Of a stretch of 64,000 nucleotides of DNA, positions 33,065 to 40,814 are shown piece by piece. The notes beneath the pieces are model-generated. The model ran no database searches. It was given only the letters and a program-made list of their open reading frames with translations, and was not told the DNA's origin. Both the position numbers and the translations under genes were made by a program. Numbering within the stretch: position 1 is the stretch's first letter; the number at the start of each line of letters is the position of its first letter. The stretch is from Deltaproteobacteria bacterium Ga0077539 (GTDB taxonomy: Bacteria; Myxococcota_A; Polyangia; Polyangiales; Ga0077539), in the NCBI GenBank assembly GCA_001465015.1, contig LNEO01000205.1, positions 1 through 64,000 of the forward strand, in the 5' to 3' direction.

Positions 33065-33529
33065 TCAGGGAGCGACCCACGTGATGGTGGGGCGCACGGA
33101 GTACGCGCGGACGCCGGGCTTGAGCGCCTTCTCGACGATGCAGCCGCGCGAAGAGACGTCGACGGCCTTGAGGACTTTGGCCTCGAGCTCTTCTTTGCTT
33201 CCGCGGATCTCGAGAGAGACCTCGACGGTGACCGCGTCGATCTTGAGCCCTGGTCCGTCGGGCACGACGTCGACCTTTGTCGTGGCGCGCGACGACAGGA
33301 CATCGAGGCGAAATTTCTCGGCGACCAGCCCCCAGGTGAGCAGCCAGCACGCCGAGGCCGAAGCCGCGAGGAGGTGCTCGGGGGTGTTGCGCACGGCGTC
33401 GTCGGGTCCGCCCGCGTGCGTCGGAAACGCGAAGCCCACCGGCCCCGTCGGGAGCGCGGCGACGCCGGGCGCCTTCTTGGTGATTCCGTGGAGTGTCGAG
33501 GAGATCTCGTCGGTCCAGCCCTGACTCAT
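33065..33529 (-). CDS. OsmC-family protein
   Basis: A 154-aa OsmC/Ohr-fold protein. It has FPTHAGGPDDAVRNTPEHLLAASASACWLLTW (the family PE-LL-AS-A-C motif with the first redox Cys near 68) and RGCIVEKAL with the second Cys near 130. It is expected to reduce organic hydroperoxides, or to act as a redox-sensing companion protein. The ATG at 33529 is preferred to an upstream TTG. It heads the six-gene run that continues through the TIM-barrel gene and the four paralogs, and is divergent from the C15-like lipoprotein gene. Confidence 0.85.
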   Translation of the reverse strand: MSQGWTDEISSTLHGITKKAPGVAALPTGPVGFAFPTHAGGPDDAVRNTPEHLLAASASACWLLTWGLVAEKFRLDVLSSRATTKVDVVPDGPGLKIDAVTVEVSLEIRGSKEELEAKVLKAVDVSSRGCIVEKALKPGVRAYSVRPTITWVAP

Positions 33530-33546
33530 GGGCGGTATGATACTCA

Positions 33547-34725
33547 ATGGGTATGTCAGCGGTTCGCAGGGCCGTTTCGTTTGCAGTCTTTGCGTGTCTC
33601 ACCGTGGGCGCAACGACCGCGTGCGACTCGGAGTTGGCAGAGACCGACGGCGTCGGCGGCGCGTCGGACACCGTGGAGGACGCGATTCGTATTCAAACGA
33701 GCTCGCCTCAAGCGAGGGCGCAGTACGACGCCAACGTAAGCTTCGCGCTGGAGTATCGCTCGCGGTGCGGCGCAGGGCTTGCGCCTGCAGGCACCACGCG
33801 CAGGCCGCGCGTGCTCGTGACGGGCTTCGGGAGGTTTCTCTCGAATCCGACCAACGCGACGGGGATGATGGTCGCCGGGCTCGTTCCGGGGATGCGCTAT
33901 CCGATGACGACGCGACCTGCGTCGGGGCAGGTCGATCTCCCTGCGCCGCAGACCGCGGTCGGGAGCGCGACGGTCGAGCTCGAAGGCGTCGGCGCCGTGG
34001 ACGTGTGCGCGATGGTCTTGCCAGTGTACTGGGACATGGCGGCGATCCTGGCGATCAAAGAAGTGCAGTCATTCGGGCCGGATTTCGTGCTGATGAACGG
34101 GATCGCCGGTCAACGACAGGAGCTCTGGCTCGAGCTCGGGAGCGTCAATCGCGCGATGACCCTGCCCGACGGCAGCGACGAGCTCGTGCCCGCGCCGGTC
34201 ACGGGGCAGCGGTTCGCGTCGATCGTTCCGAGCGCGACGGCGAGCGAGCTGGCGTTGGGGCTGCGGCTCTCGTACGCGGCGGTGCAGCGCGCGGCGCGAG
34301 AGACGATCGCGCGCGAGGGCGCGGTGATGCAAGGAGGCGAGCGCTTCGACGCGGTCGCAAGAGGCGTGCTTCGCGGGGGATTTCCCAGGGATAGCAACAC
34401 GTACCTCTGCAACAACACCACGTACGTCGTGAACTACGCGATGAGCCGCCCCAACGTGACCCTCACGTTGTTGCAGGCGTCGCCCGCGCTCGCGGGCAGG
34501 GTCAACCGCGTGGGCGTGAGGCTCACGCGCGACGCGCGGAGCGTTCCGAGGGTGTTCGTTCACTGGCCGAGCGCGCTCGTGGGCGCGCACCTCGACGCCG
34601 GTCGCTCGGTCATGCGCTCGATCATCGCGGCGCAGCTGAAGGCGCTGCGCGACGGCGGCGCGAGCGCCCCGATCGTGGGCGACAATCGCGACGCCGAGAT
34701 CATGGCGAGCGGCGACTGGTTCTGA
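33547..34725 (+). CDS. Exported pyroglutamyl-peptidase (C15)-like lipoprotein
   Basis: A 392-aa protein. The N-terminus is a lipoprotein signal (RRAVSFAVFACLTVGATTAC, Cys about 26). The body resembles peptidase C15: VLVTGFGRFLSNPTNATG near residue 95, DFVLMNGIAGQRQELWLELGSVN near 180 (with the acidic residue of the triad), YLCNN with candidate nucleophile Cys288, and FVHWP with His339. Known C15 enzymes are cytoplasmic and about 215 aa, so an exported form almost twice as long is unusual. It would remove N-terminal pyroglutamate from peptides outside the inner membrane. An inserted segment separates the motifs. Confidence 0.7.
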   Translation: MGMSAVRRAVSFAVFACLTVGATTACDSELAETDGVGGASDTVEDAIRIQTSSPQARAQYDANVSFALEYRSRCGAGLAPAGTTRRPRVLVTGFGRFLSNPTNATGMMVAGLVPGMRYPMTTRPASGQVDLPAPQTAVGSATVELEGVGAVDVCAMVLPVYWDMAAILAIKEVQSFGPDFVLMNGIAGQRQELWLELGSVNRAMTLPDGSDELVPAPVTGQRFASIVPSATASELALGLRLSYAAVQRAARETIAREGAVMQGGERFDAVARGVLRGGFPRDSNTYLCNNTTYVVNYAMSRPNVTLTLLQASPALAGRVNRVGVRLTRDARSVPRVFVHWPSALVGAHLDAGRSVMRSIIAAQLKALRDGGASAPIVGDNRDAEIMASGDWF

Positions 34726-34741
34726 ATCGAGCGCGGCGTCT

Positions 34742-36028
34742 CTAGCGCAGTCTGCGCGTCTCGCAGGGGTGGCCCTCGAGCTTCTCGAGCTTGCCGCGCA
34801 CGTCTTCGACGATCGCCCGCGCGGTCTCTTCGGGCAGCGTTCCCTCGATCACCACGCGGATCATCGAGCTGTCTTCGACGTAGCGAACGGTCACGCCGCG
34901 GACGATGCGTCGCACGGCGGCGGGCGTCTCGTCCTCGCGATCGGCGACGACCTCGTGCGGCATCGGCGGCGAGTAGCGCGCTTCGTAGAGCGTGAAGTCG
35001 GGCATCCCGCCGAACTCAGCCTCGAGCGACGCCCGCTGCTTCTTGGCCCACGCAGAGCCCTCGTCGCGATACCAGCGCAGGCTCTCGACGAGAAACAGCC
35101 GGTGCCCGCGGCCGTCGGAGCGGCGCACTTCCCACTGCTCGAAGCCCGACGTCTTTGCGCGAGACCAGCGGAGGGACTCGAGGTCGAGCGACCATTCGTC
35201 GTCGTTTTCGACGGTGACCTGATCGCTGCGCTCGTCGGCGTGACCTTCGACGTTGCTCCGCTCGATGATCAGCCCGCCGCGGATGAGCAAGGACTTGCCG
35301 TCGCTCGAGAGCTCGGCGGAGTGCTCGTAGATCCAACCGGGCGGCGTTCCGACGGTGCGGACCGGGTTGATCGCGAGCGTGGCGGTGTCGAGCGCGTACA
35401 CCGGCGTTTGTCCTGGCTCGCGTCGGTCCGCGTACGACAGCCCTCCCACGATGAAGACGCGGTCTCCGACGAGCGTCGCGCTGTGAAAATCAGTGGGAGC
35501 AAACGCGTCTTGCGGATATCCGTACACCTCGCGCTGGCCCGTCGGATGCTCGACGAACACGTCGTTGTAGATGAAGAAATCCGGGTCGTAGTAGTCCTCG
35601 TGCTCGCCGCCGATCGCGATCACTCTGCCGTCGGGCAGCGTCGTGCGGCTCTGGCCGAAGCGACTACAACAGAACCCAGGGCCGACTTCGAAGGAGCTCG
35701 GCCCAGCGAAGTGTTCGTTGATCGACCAGGCAGAGAGCTCGGGGTGCTCGGCGATCCAGAGCCACACCGGATTGGTGAGCTTGTGCGGGTTGTACATCCC
35801 GATTCGCGGAAATCTCCAGGCGAGAAAGAGGTCGCGCGTCACCGCCTTGGGCGGCTGCGACCCGCGCGGAAGGCTGCGATCGGGTCGCTTGGTCTTGCGG
35901 GGCGCGCTCTTCTTTCGCGCGGTCTTCTTCGCCGCGGGCTTACGGCTCGCCGGCGTCGAGCGCGCCTTGCTCTTCGAACGCGCCGCGGGCCTGGTCACGC
36001 GCTTCTTCGCGGTCTTCTTCGTCGCCAT
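34742..36028 (-). CDS. Beta-propeller (kelch-like) protein with histone-H1-like N-terminal tail
   Basis: A 428-aa protein with two unlike parts. Residues 1-60 are almost wholly Lys, Arg, Ala, Ser and Pro (MATKKTAKKRVTRPAARSKS and on), like a histone H1 tail. Residues about 85-290 carry kelch/galactose-oxidase-type blades (RTTLPDGRVIAIGGEHEDYY; HSATLVGDRVFIVGGLSYAD; HSAELSSDGKSLLIRGG). The rest, about 300-428, is uncharacterised (VTVRYVEDSSMIRVVIEG). There is no signal peptide. The basic tail suggests nucleic-acid binding by an intracellular propeller protein. It is convergent with the C15-like gene. Confidence 0.75.
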   Translation of the reverse strand: MATKKTAKKRVTRPAARSKSKARSTPASRKPAAKKTARKKSAPRKTKRPDRSLPRGSQPPKAVTRDLFLAWRFPRIGMYNPHKLTNPVWLWIAEHPELSAWSINEHFAGPSSFEVGPGFCCSRFGQSRTTLPDGRVIAIGGEHEDYYDPDFFIYNDVFVEHPTGQREVYGYPQDAFAPTDFHSATLVGDRVFIVGGLSYADRREPGQTPVYALDTATLAINPVRTVGTPPGWIYEHSAELSSDGKSLLIRGGLIIERSNVEGHADERSDQVTVENDDEWSLDLESLRWSRAKTSGFEQWEVRRSDGRGHRLFLVESLRWYRDEGSAWAKKQRASLEAEFGGMPDFTLYEARYSPPMPHEVVADREDETPAAVRRIVRGVTVRYVEDSSMIRVVIEGTLPEETARAIVEDVRGKLEKLEGHPCETRRLR

Positions 36029-36121
36029 TCGTCACCGCTCGTTTCGCGGGCGAAAGTACGGCTGAGCGCCGGGCCGTGTCTACCGCCTGCAGGACTCGTA
36101 GCCAGCAACGTCGGACGACGA

Positions 36122-36418
36122 TCAGCGCGGCGATTGTCCCTGGTATCGCGAGAGCGAGTAGAGGCCGACGACGTTGCGCGCGCGCTGCAGCACCTCGGGG
36201 CGGATTTTGCCCGAAAAGTCCGCGCGAACGCGGCCCTGATCGGAGGAGCCCGCGAGCGTTCCGGCGGTGTCGGTGCTGCGAAACACGTCTTCGAGCTCGC
36301 CGACGACCACGGGCGGAATCCGACCTTTGACGCGCGTGATCTTGCCCCCGCGGATGGTGAGCGCGAACAGCACGCGGCTCCGCGCGATGGCGAAGAGCAG
36401 CCACGCGAAGAGCGACAC
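36122..36418 (-). CDS. DUF3634-like small membrane protein
   Basis: A 98-aa protein with one N-terminal hydrophobic segment (MSLFAWLLFAIARSRVLFAL) and a soluble domain (GGKITRVKGRIPPVVVGELEDVF; VRADFSGKIRPEVLQRARNVVGLY), similar to DUF3634 proteins. The hydrophobic reading frame continues upstream of the GTG at 36418 (FFFLFILP), so the true start may be a little earlier. Function unknown. Confidence 0.65.
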   Translation of the reverse strand: MSLFAWLLFAIARSRVLFALTIRGGKITRVKGRIPPVVVGELEDVFRSTDTAGTLAGSSDQGRVRADFSGKIRPEVLQRARNVVGLYSLSRYQGQSPR

Positions 36419-36499
36419 GGGCAGGATGAATAGAAAGAAGAACTTGTACAGAGCGACGGTGATTGTAGCGCGGCCGAGGCGATACCATCAGCCCCTCCG

Positions 36500-37180
36500 A
36501 TGACGACTTCGAACATTGCTACGAGCCGCGTTCGGCTTCGCGCGAAGGACGGCCACGAGCTCGAGGGCTATCTCTGCGAGCCCGAAGGAGCGCCGGTCGG
36601 CGGGCTCGTGCTCGTCCAAGAGATCTTCGGCGTCAACGCGCACATCCGCGAGCAGTGCGAGGGCTACGCGAGAGACGGGTTTCGCGTGATCGCGCCGGCG
36701 ATGTTCGACCGCGTCGAGCGCGGGGTCGAGCTCGGCTACGACAGCGCCGGAATGAACCGAGGCATCGAGCTCATCAAGCCGCTCTCGGCAGAGCAATACG
36801 TGCTGGACGCGGGCGCGGCGGTTGAATTCATGGGCTCACTACCGACTGGGATCATCGGCTATTGCTTCGGCGGCAGCGTGGCGTGGCGCGCGGCCGACGC
36901 GCTGCCGGTGCGCGCGGCGGTCTCGTACTATGGGAGCAACGCGGTCAACCTGCTGGACCTGCGGCCGAAGTGTCCGGTGATGGCGCACTTCGGAGCGCGC
37001 GACGCGATGATTCCGCTGGAGAAAGTGCAGGCGCTGCGAGAGAGACACCCGGAGGTCGAGGTGCACGTGTACGCGGCGGACCACGGGTTCAACTGCGATC
37101 ATCGGCGGCAGTACGACGCCGAGAGCGCTGCGCTGGCGCGATCGCGCTCGCTGGCGTTCTTGAAGCAGCACGTGCGTTGA
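36500..37180 (+). CDS. Dienelactone hydrolase family protein
   Basis: A 226-aa alpha/beta hydrolase. The DLH triad is visible as Cys in GYCFGG (about 122), Asp in FGARDAMIP (about 171) and His in YAADHGFNCD (about 202). VLVQEIFGVNAHIRE near residue 40 is the family N-terminal block. It is expected to hydrolyse dienelactone or related esters in the cytoplasm. The length is normal. It is divergent from the DUF3634 gene and convergent with the GT2 gene. Confidence 0.9.
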   Translation: MTTSNIATSRVRLRAKDGHELEGYLCEPEGAPVGGLVLVQEIFGVNAHIREQCEGYARDGFRVIAPAMFDRVERGVELGYDSAGMNRGIELIKPLSAEQYVLDAGAAVEFMGSLPTGIIGYCFGGSVAWRAADALPVRAAVSYYGSNAVNLLDLRPKCPVMAHFGARDAMIPLEKVQALRERHPEVEVHVYAADHGFNCDHRRQYDAESAALARSRSLAFLKQHVR

Positions 37181-37186
37181 AGCGCC

Positions 37187-38398
37187 CTATCGCAGGGCGG
37201 CGCAGCAGGGGAGTCGGACCCGCATGGCGAGGGGGTCGAGCCGCTTGCCCGCGTCGATCACGGCGCGCGGGTAGAAGGTCGAGCGCCAGACGACGCCCTG
37301 CCGACGCCAGGCGAGCCATCCTGCCCTGCAAATAGCGATCGAGTTGAATAGATGTGCGATCGGCCAGAGCAGCGCGCCGACGATGGGCGCGGCGAAGTGA
37401 CTGGCGAGCACGAGGTGCGTCGCCGTGATCGCCGCGAGGGACAGCGCGGCGGCGAGCGCGGCGAGTCCGCCACGAGACAGCGCGAGCAGCGGGAGGAGCA
37501 CCTCGACGAGGATGGGCGCGAGCGCGATGACCAGCGGCGCTGCGAGGCCCCAGCCGAACATGCCTCCGCCCTTGTCCGAGCTGCGCAGCAGCGCTCGGAC
37601 AGAGGGCTGAAACACGAGCGAGACGTCCGCCCGTCCCGCGAAGATGCGCGTGCGGGCTCCCGACTGGGCGAGCAATACGCCGAGCGCGACGTCGTCGGCG
37701 ATCTCCATACGCAGCAGCTCGAAGGCAGAAGTCTTCTGCAGCCAACGGCGCCGCACGAGGTTGAACGCGCCGACGCCGACGCCGACCGGCTTGCGATCGT
37801 CGTTGCAGGTCCAGAGGCGCGACGCGAGGGTGAGCGAGCGAAGAACGCCGACGAGGCTGGCGTCGATGATGGGGTTGACCGAGCGCATCTGGGGAAACAC
37901 CGCGATCATGTCGATCGAGCGCTCTTCGGCGTGCGCGATCAGCGTTCGCAGCACGCCGGGCTCGATGTGTACGTCTGCGTCCGCGAGCAGCACCCAGTCG
38001 CCGCTCGACGCTTCGAGCCCTCGACCGAGCGCGTTGAGCTTGCCGAGCCACCGGTCCGGGAGCGCGTCGACGCGCGTGACGCGCAGCTCGGGCGCGCCCT
38101 CGACGCGAGGCTCGGCCATCATTCTCTGCAGTATCTCTGAAGTGGCGTCGGTCGAACGATCATCGACGACCACGACCTGCAACGAGGGATAGTCGCTCGC
38201 GAGCTTCGAGCGCAGCGCGGACTCGATGTGCTCTTGCTCGTCCTTGGCCGGGACGATCACTGACACAGTGGGCCACGTCGATGGGCGGGTAGCCGGCTCG
38301 ATCGACGACAACGACGGGATCACTCGCCGAACGCGCAGCACGAACACGCACTGCACGAGCGTGATGGCGCACAACAAACCAGCGAGGGCCGTGAGCAT
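37187..38398 (-). CDS. Membrane glycosyltransferase family 2
   Basis: A 403-aa inner-membrane enzyme. An N-terminal anchor (residues 3-22) precedes a GT-A domain with VSVIVPAKDEQEHIE, VVVVDDRSTDATSEI, GKLNALGRGLEASSGDWVLLADADVHIEP (DxD motif) and EIADDVALGVLL. About four hydrophobic helices follow (290-370). The arrangement and the GKLNAL block resemble HpnB/CrtQ-type transferases acting on lipids, but the acceptor is unknown. No hopanoid or carotenoid genes are adjacent. Confidence 0.85.
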   Translation of the reverse strand: MLTALAGLLCAITLVQCVFVLRVRRVIPSLSSIEPATRPSTWPTVSVIVPAKDEQEHIESALRSKLASDYPSLQVVVVDDRSTDATSEILQRMMAEPRVEGAPELRVTRVDALPDRWLGKLNALGRGLEASSGDWVLLADADVHIEPGVLRTLIAHAEERSIDMIAVFPQMRSVNPIIDASLVGVLRSLTLASRLWTCNDDRKPVGVGVGAFNLVRRRWLQKTSAFELLRMEIADDVALGVLLAQSGARTRIFAGRADVSLVFQPSVRALLRSSDKGGGMFGWGLAAPLVIALAPILVEVLLPLLALSRGGLAALAAALSLAAITATHLVLASHFAAPIVGALLWPIAHLFNSIAICRAGWLAWRRQGVVWRSTFYPRAVIDAGKRLDPLAMRVRLPCCAALR

Positions 38399-38544
38399 CG
38401 GCGACGGACAACGCTACGATGAGGGCGGTGATTGCGCGATCCGACAGGGACGAGGATGGCGCGAGGCCCAAAGACAATGGAGGCAAACGGGTCTACGCTC
38501 GAGCGGCGGCGCGTGCGCCGAAGTGAACAGGAGCGAGGCGCCCA

Positions 38545-39384
38545 ATGGTTCGAACGTCGTTTGCGGCGGTGTTGTCTGTGCTCTCGATCGGCGGCTTCTC
38601 GGCCTGCGTGCGGGAGGCGCCGAGAGTCTCGGCCGAGCCGCGATCGGTGACGGAGGGCGCAGGGCAGAGGTCCTCGCGCCCCGTCGAGCAACCGGTGATC
38701 GGCGCGCGACCAACGCCACCGCCGCCAGCGCAGCCGGTGTCGGCGTGTGGCGAGCGCGTTCCCTCGACGGACAGAGGGACGGCGCTGGGCGTACGGCCGA
38801 CGACGACGACGCGCGAGGGTCGCGCCGAGCACACGTATCGAGACTACGCCGTGTTTCTCGCGGTGAACGGCGCGTCGCCCATGGCGAGGACCGCGGCAGA
38901 CCCGCGGTCGCTGCGGCTCGAGCTCACGGGGCCTGCGTCGCTTCTGCACGGAACGCCGTTGGGCCTTCGCGCCGAGGTGCACAACGGAGCCGCCAGCAGC
39001 GCGACGGTGATCCGCAGCAACGACGGGTCGTTCGAGCAGATGCGCGAGCCCTTCGTGGACATGTACCTGCAGAACACCGCGGATCAACGCGTGTATCGCT
39101 ACAGCTTCGTGGGCGAGCGCTGCCGCATGGTGAACGGGCTCGAGCGAGCGGACCTTGTGTCCGTCGCGTCGGGAGGACGCTCGAGCGCTCCGTTTGCGGG
39201 GTGGACCTCGCACCTCACAGAGGCGAAGATCCCGATCGCCGGTCGATTTCGTGTGTGGCTAGTGTATCGGCAATGCAACTGGCGCGAGGCGCAGGGGAGG
39301 AGCTCAACGCCGAGCATGGCGAAGCCGAGCGACCTCTTCGAAGGGCAGCTCGTGTCCAACGCGATCGAGATCGAAGTGCAGTGA
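38545..39384 (+). CDS. Hypothetical lipoprotein
   Basis: A 279-aa protein with a lipoprotein signal ending FSAC (Cys about 21), a disordered Pro/Arg/Ser segment to about 85, and a beta-rich domain (LRLELTGPASLLHGTPLGLRAEVHN; YRYSFVGERCRMVNG; IPIAGRFRVWLVY). That domain has the look of an immunoglobulin-like fold. No family recognised. It stands alone between the divergent GT2 gene and the convergent propeller lipoprotein gene. Confidence 0.7.
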   Translation: MVRTSFAAVLSVLSIGGFSACVREAPRVSAEPRSVTEGAGQRSSRPVEQPVIGARPTPPPPAQPVSACGERVPSTDRGTALGVRPTTTTREGRAEHTYRDYAVFLAVNGASPMARTAADPRSLRLELTGPASLLHGTPLGLRAEVHNGAASSATVIRSNDGSFEQMREPFVDMYLQNTADQRVYRYSFVGERCRMVNGLERADLVSVASGGRSSAPFAGWTSHLTEAKIPIAGRFRVWLVYRQCNWREAQGRSSTPSMAKPSDLFEGQLVSNAIEIEVQ

Positions 39385-39542
39385 CGTCGCGGGACCGGAC
39401 AAGCGACGGCGCTCCGGTCGTCCCACTCGTCCGCGAGTTACGCGCTCGTAACGAGTTTCGTGTGGGGAATCTCAGACGGGCTCAGACGTCTATTTTATCC
39501 ATTATGCAGCCTCTACGAGTCGCTGGAGGGCGCGCATGGGCG

Positions 39543-40814
39543 TCACTCGTCGCGCGCGATCACAGGGAGATCCATGTCGTACATGGGTTCGCCGCCGGTG
39601 CTCCTCGGAGTGCCGTTGAAATAGAGCCTCCCGCCGAGCAGCATGGGCTTGGACGCGAGGCACTCAGTGTCGTCGACAAGGACGTACTCGCGCTGTGACG
39701 GGATGTGAAACCCGTAGATCGCCATGCGATCGCCAACCGAGCCCGCGTTGGGATTGCTCGCGTGACGTAGATCGGTCCAAGCGATCCAGTTCCCTTCGAC
39801 TACCACGTCGTCTTGCGTGACTGGGTTGGGCGCGAGGTCCCGCGTGATCCGTTGCACCACGCCCGTGCGGAGGTTCTTCATGTACACCTCCGGGTTGTCC
39901 GGCGATTCACGGGAGCCCGTGGGCCAGTCGCGCTGATCGAGCCACACGACGATGTCGCCGTCGATGAAGGCGTGCCACTGCGCGCGGTTGGTGGGATCGA
40001 CGCGCGTTGGTTCTGCATCGCCGCGCGTCCAGAGAAACACCTGGCCGTCGCAGTCGAACACCACGCGCTCGCCGCTCGCGCGCACTGTGTGGCACTGGTT
40101 GTATCCTGCGGGAGTGAGCTCGCGCTCGCCAGTGCCTTCCGAGTTGATGACGAACACCCGTGTGCGCCAATCATTGGACTCCATCGAGTCCTGCCACAAG
40201 AACGCGATCAGCGAGGGCGTTGCAGACATGCCCCAGAAGCCGCCAGACGACACGGACGTCTGACGCTGTCTCTGCCACAGCGTCCGCCCGATCGCGCCGC
40301 GAACGGGCTGGTCGAAGATGATCACGGCTTCGTTGAACGCGTGGCGCCACGCCGCGCCGAGCACCAGACGCGTGCCAGAGATCGCGAGAACGCCGCGGAG
40401 CATGTTCGTTTCGCTTTCGAACGCTTCGACGATTCCAGTTCCCGGAACAACACGCGCCATTGAACCCGTTATTGAGTAGTACACCGCGCCATCGAACCAG
40501 TGGCCGCGTGTATTGTTGAAGGGTGCCGTCGGTGAGACAGCCTGTCGGCCGTTACAGGAGGCAAGCTGCCCTGGCAGCCAGCGATACTCTTTGATGGGCA
40601 GCACGAGCGACCCATCGACCCACGGCGGAGGAACAGGCGCGTCTCCATCGGAGATGGTGTCGCCCCGCACATCACGCGCTGTATCTCGCAGCGTCGCGTC
40701 GACCGCGTCGCTCACGAGCGAATCGACGGACGCGTCCGCAGGCCGTGGCTCGCTGCACGCGCTGCACGCAGTGAGCATCGAGCCCACCGACAAGAGAAGC
40801 ATTCTCGCGTTCAT
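39543..40814 (-). CDS. TolB-like propeller lipoprotein
   Basis: A 423-aa lipoprotein. The signal ends at TACSAC, followed by an Asp/Ala/Ser-rich linker (residues 25-60) that is typical of exported proteins in this window. Repeated blades such as GHWFDGAVYYSITGSMARV, ISGTRLVLGAAW, HTVRASGERVVFDCDGQVFLW and AFIDGDIVVWLDQRDW suggest a TolB/WD-type propeller. It is probably displayed on the outer membrane. The start overlaps the stop of the trypsin/kelch gene (ATGA), so the two are coupled. Confidence 0.75.
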   Translation of the reverse strand: MNARMLLLSVGSMLTACSACSEPRPADASVDSLVSDAVDATLRDTARDVRGDTISDGDAPVPPPWVDGSLVLPIKEYRWLPGQLASCNGRQAVSPTAPFNNTRGHWFDGAVYYSITGSMARVVPGTGIVEAFESETNMLRGVLAISGTRLVLGAAWRHAFNEAVIIFDQPVRGAIGRTLWQRQRQTSVSSGGFWGMSATPSLIAFLWQDSMESNDWRTRVFVINSEGTGERELTPAGYNQCHTVRASGERVVFDCDGQVFLWTRGDAEPTRVDPTNRAQWHAFIDGDIVVWLDQRDWPTGSRESPDNPEVYMKNLRTGVVQRITRDLAPNPVTQDDVVVEGNWIAWTDLRHASNPNAGSVGDRMAIYGFHIPSQREYVLVDDTECLASKPMLLGGRLYFNGTPRSTGGEPMYDMDLPVIARDE

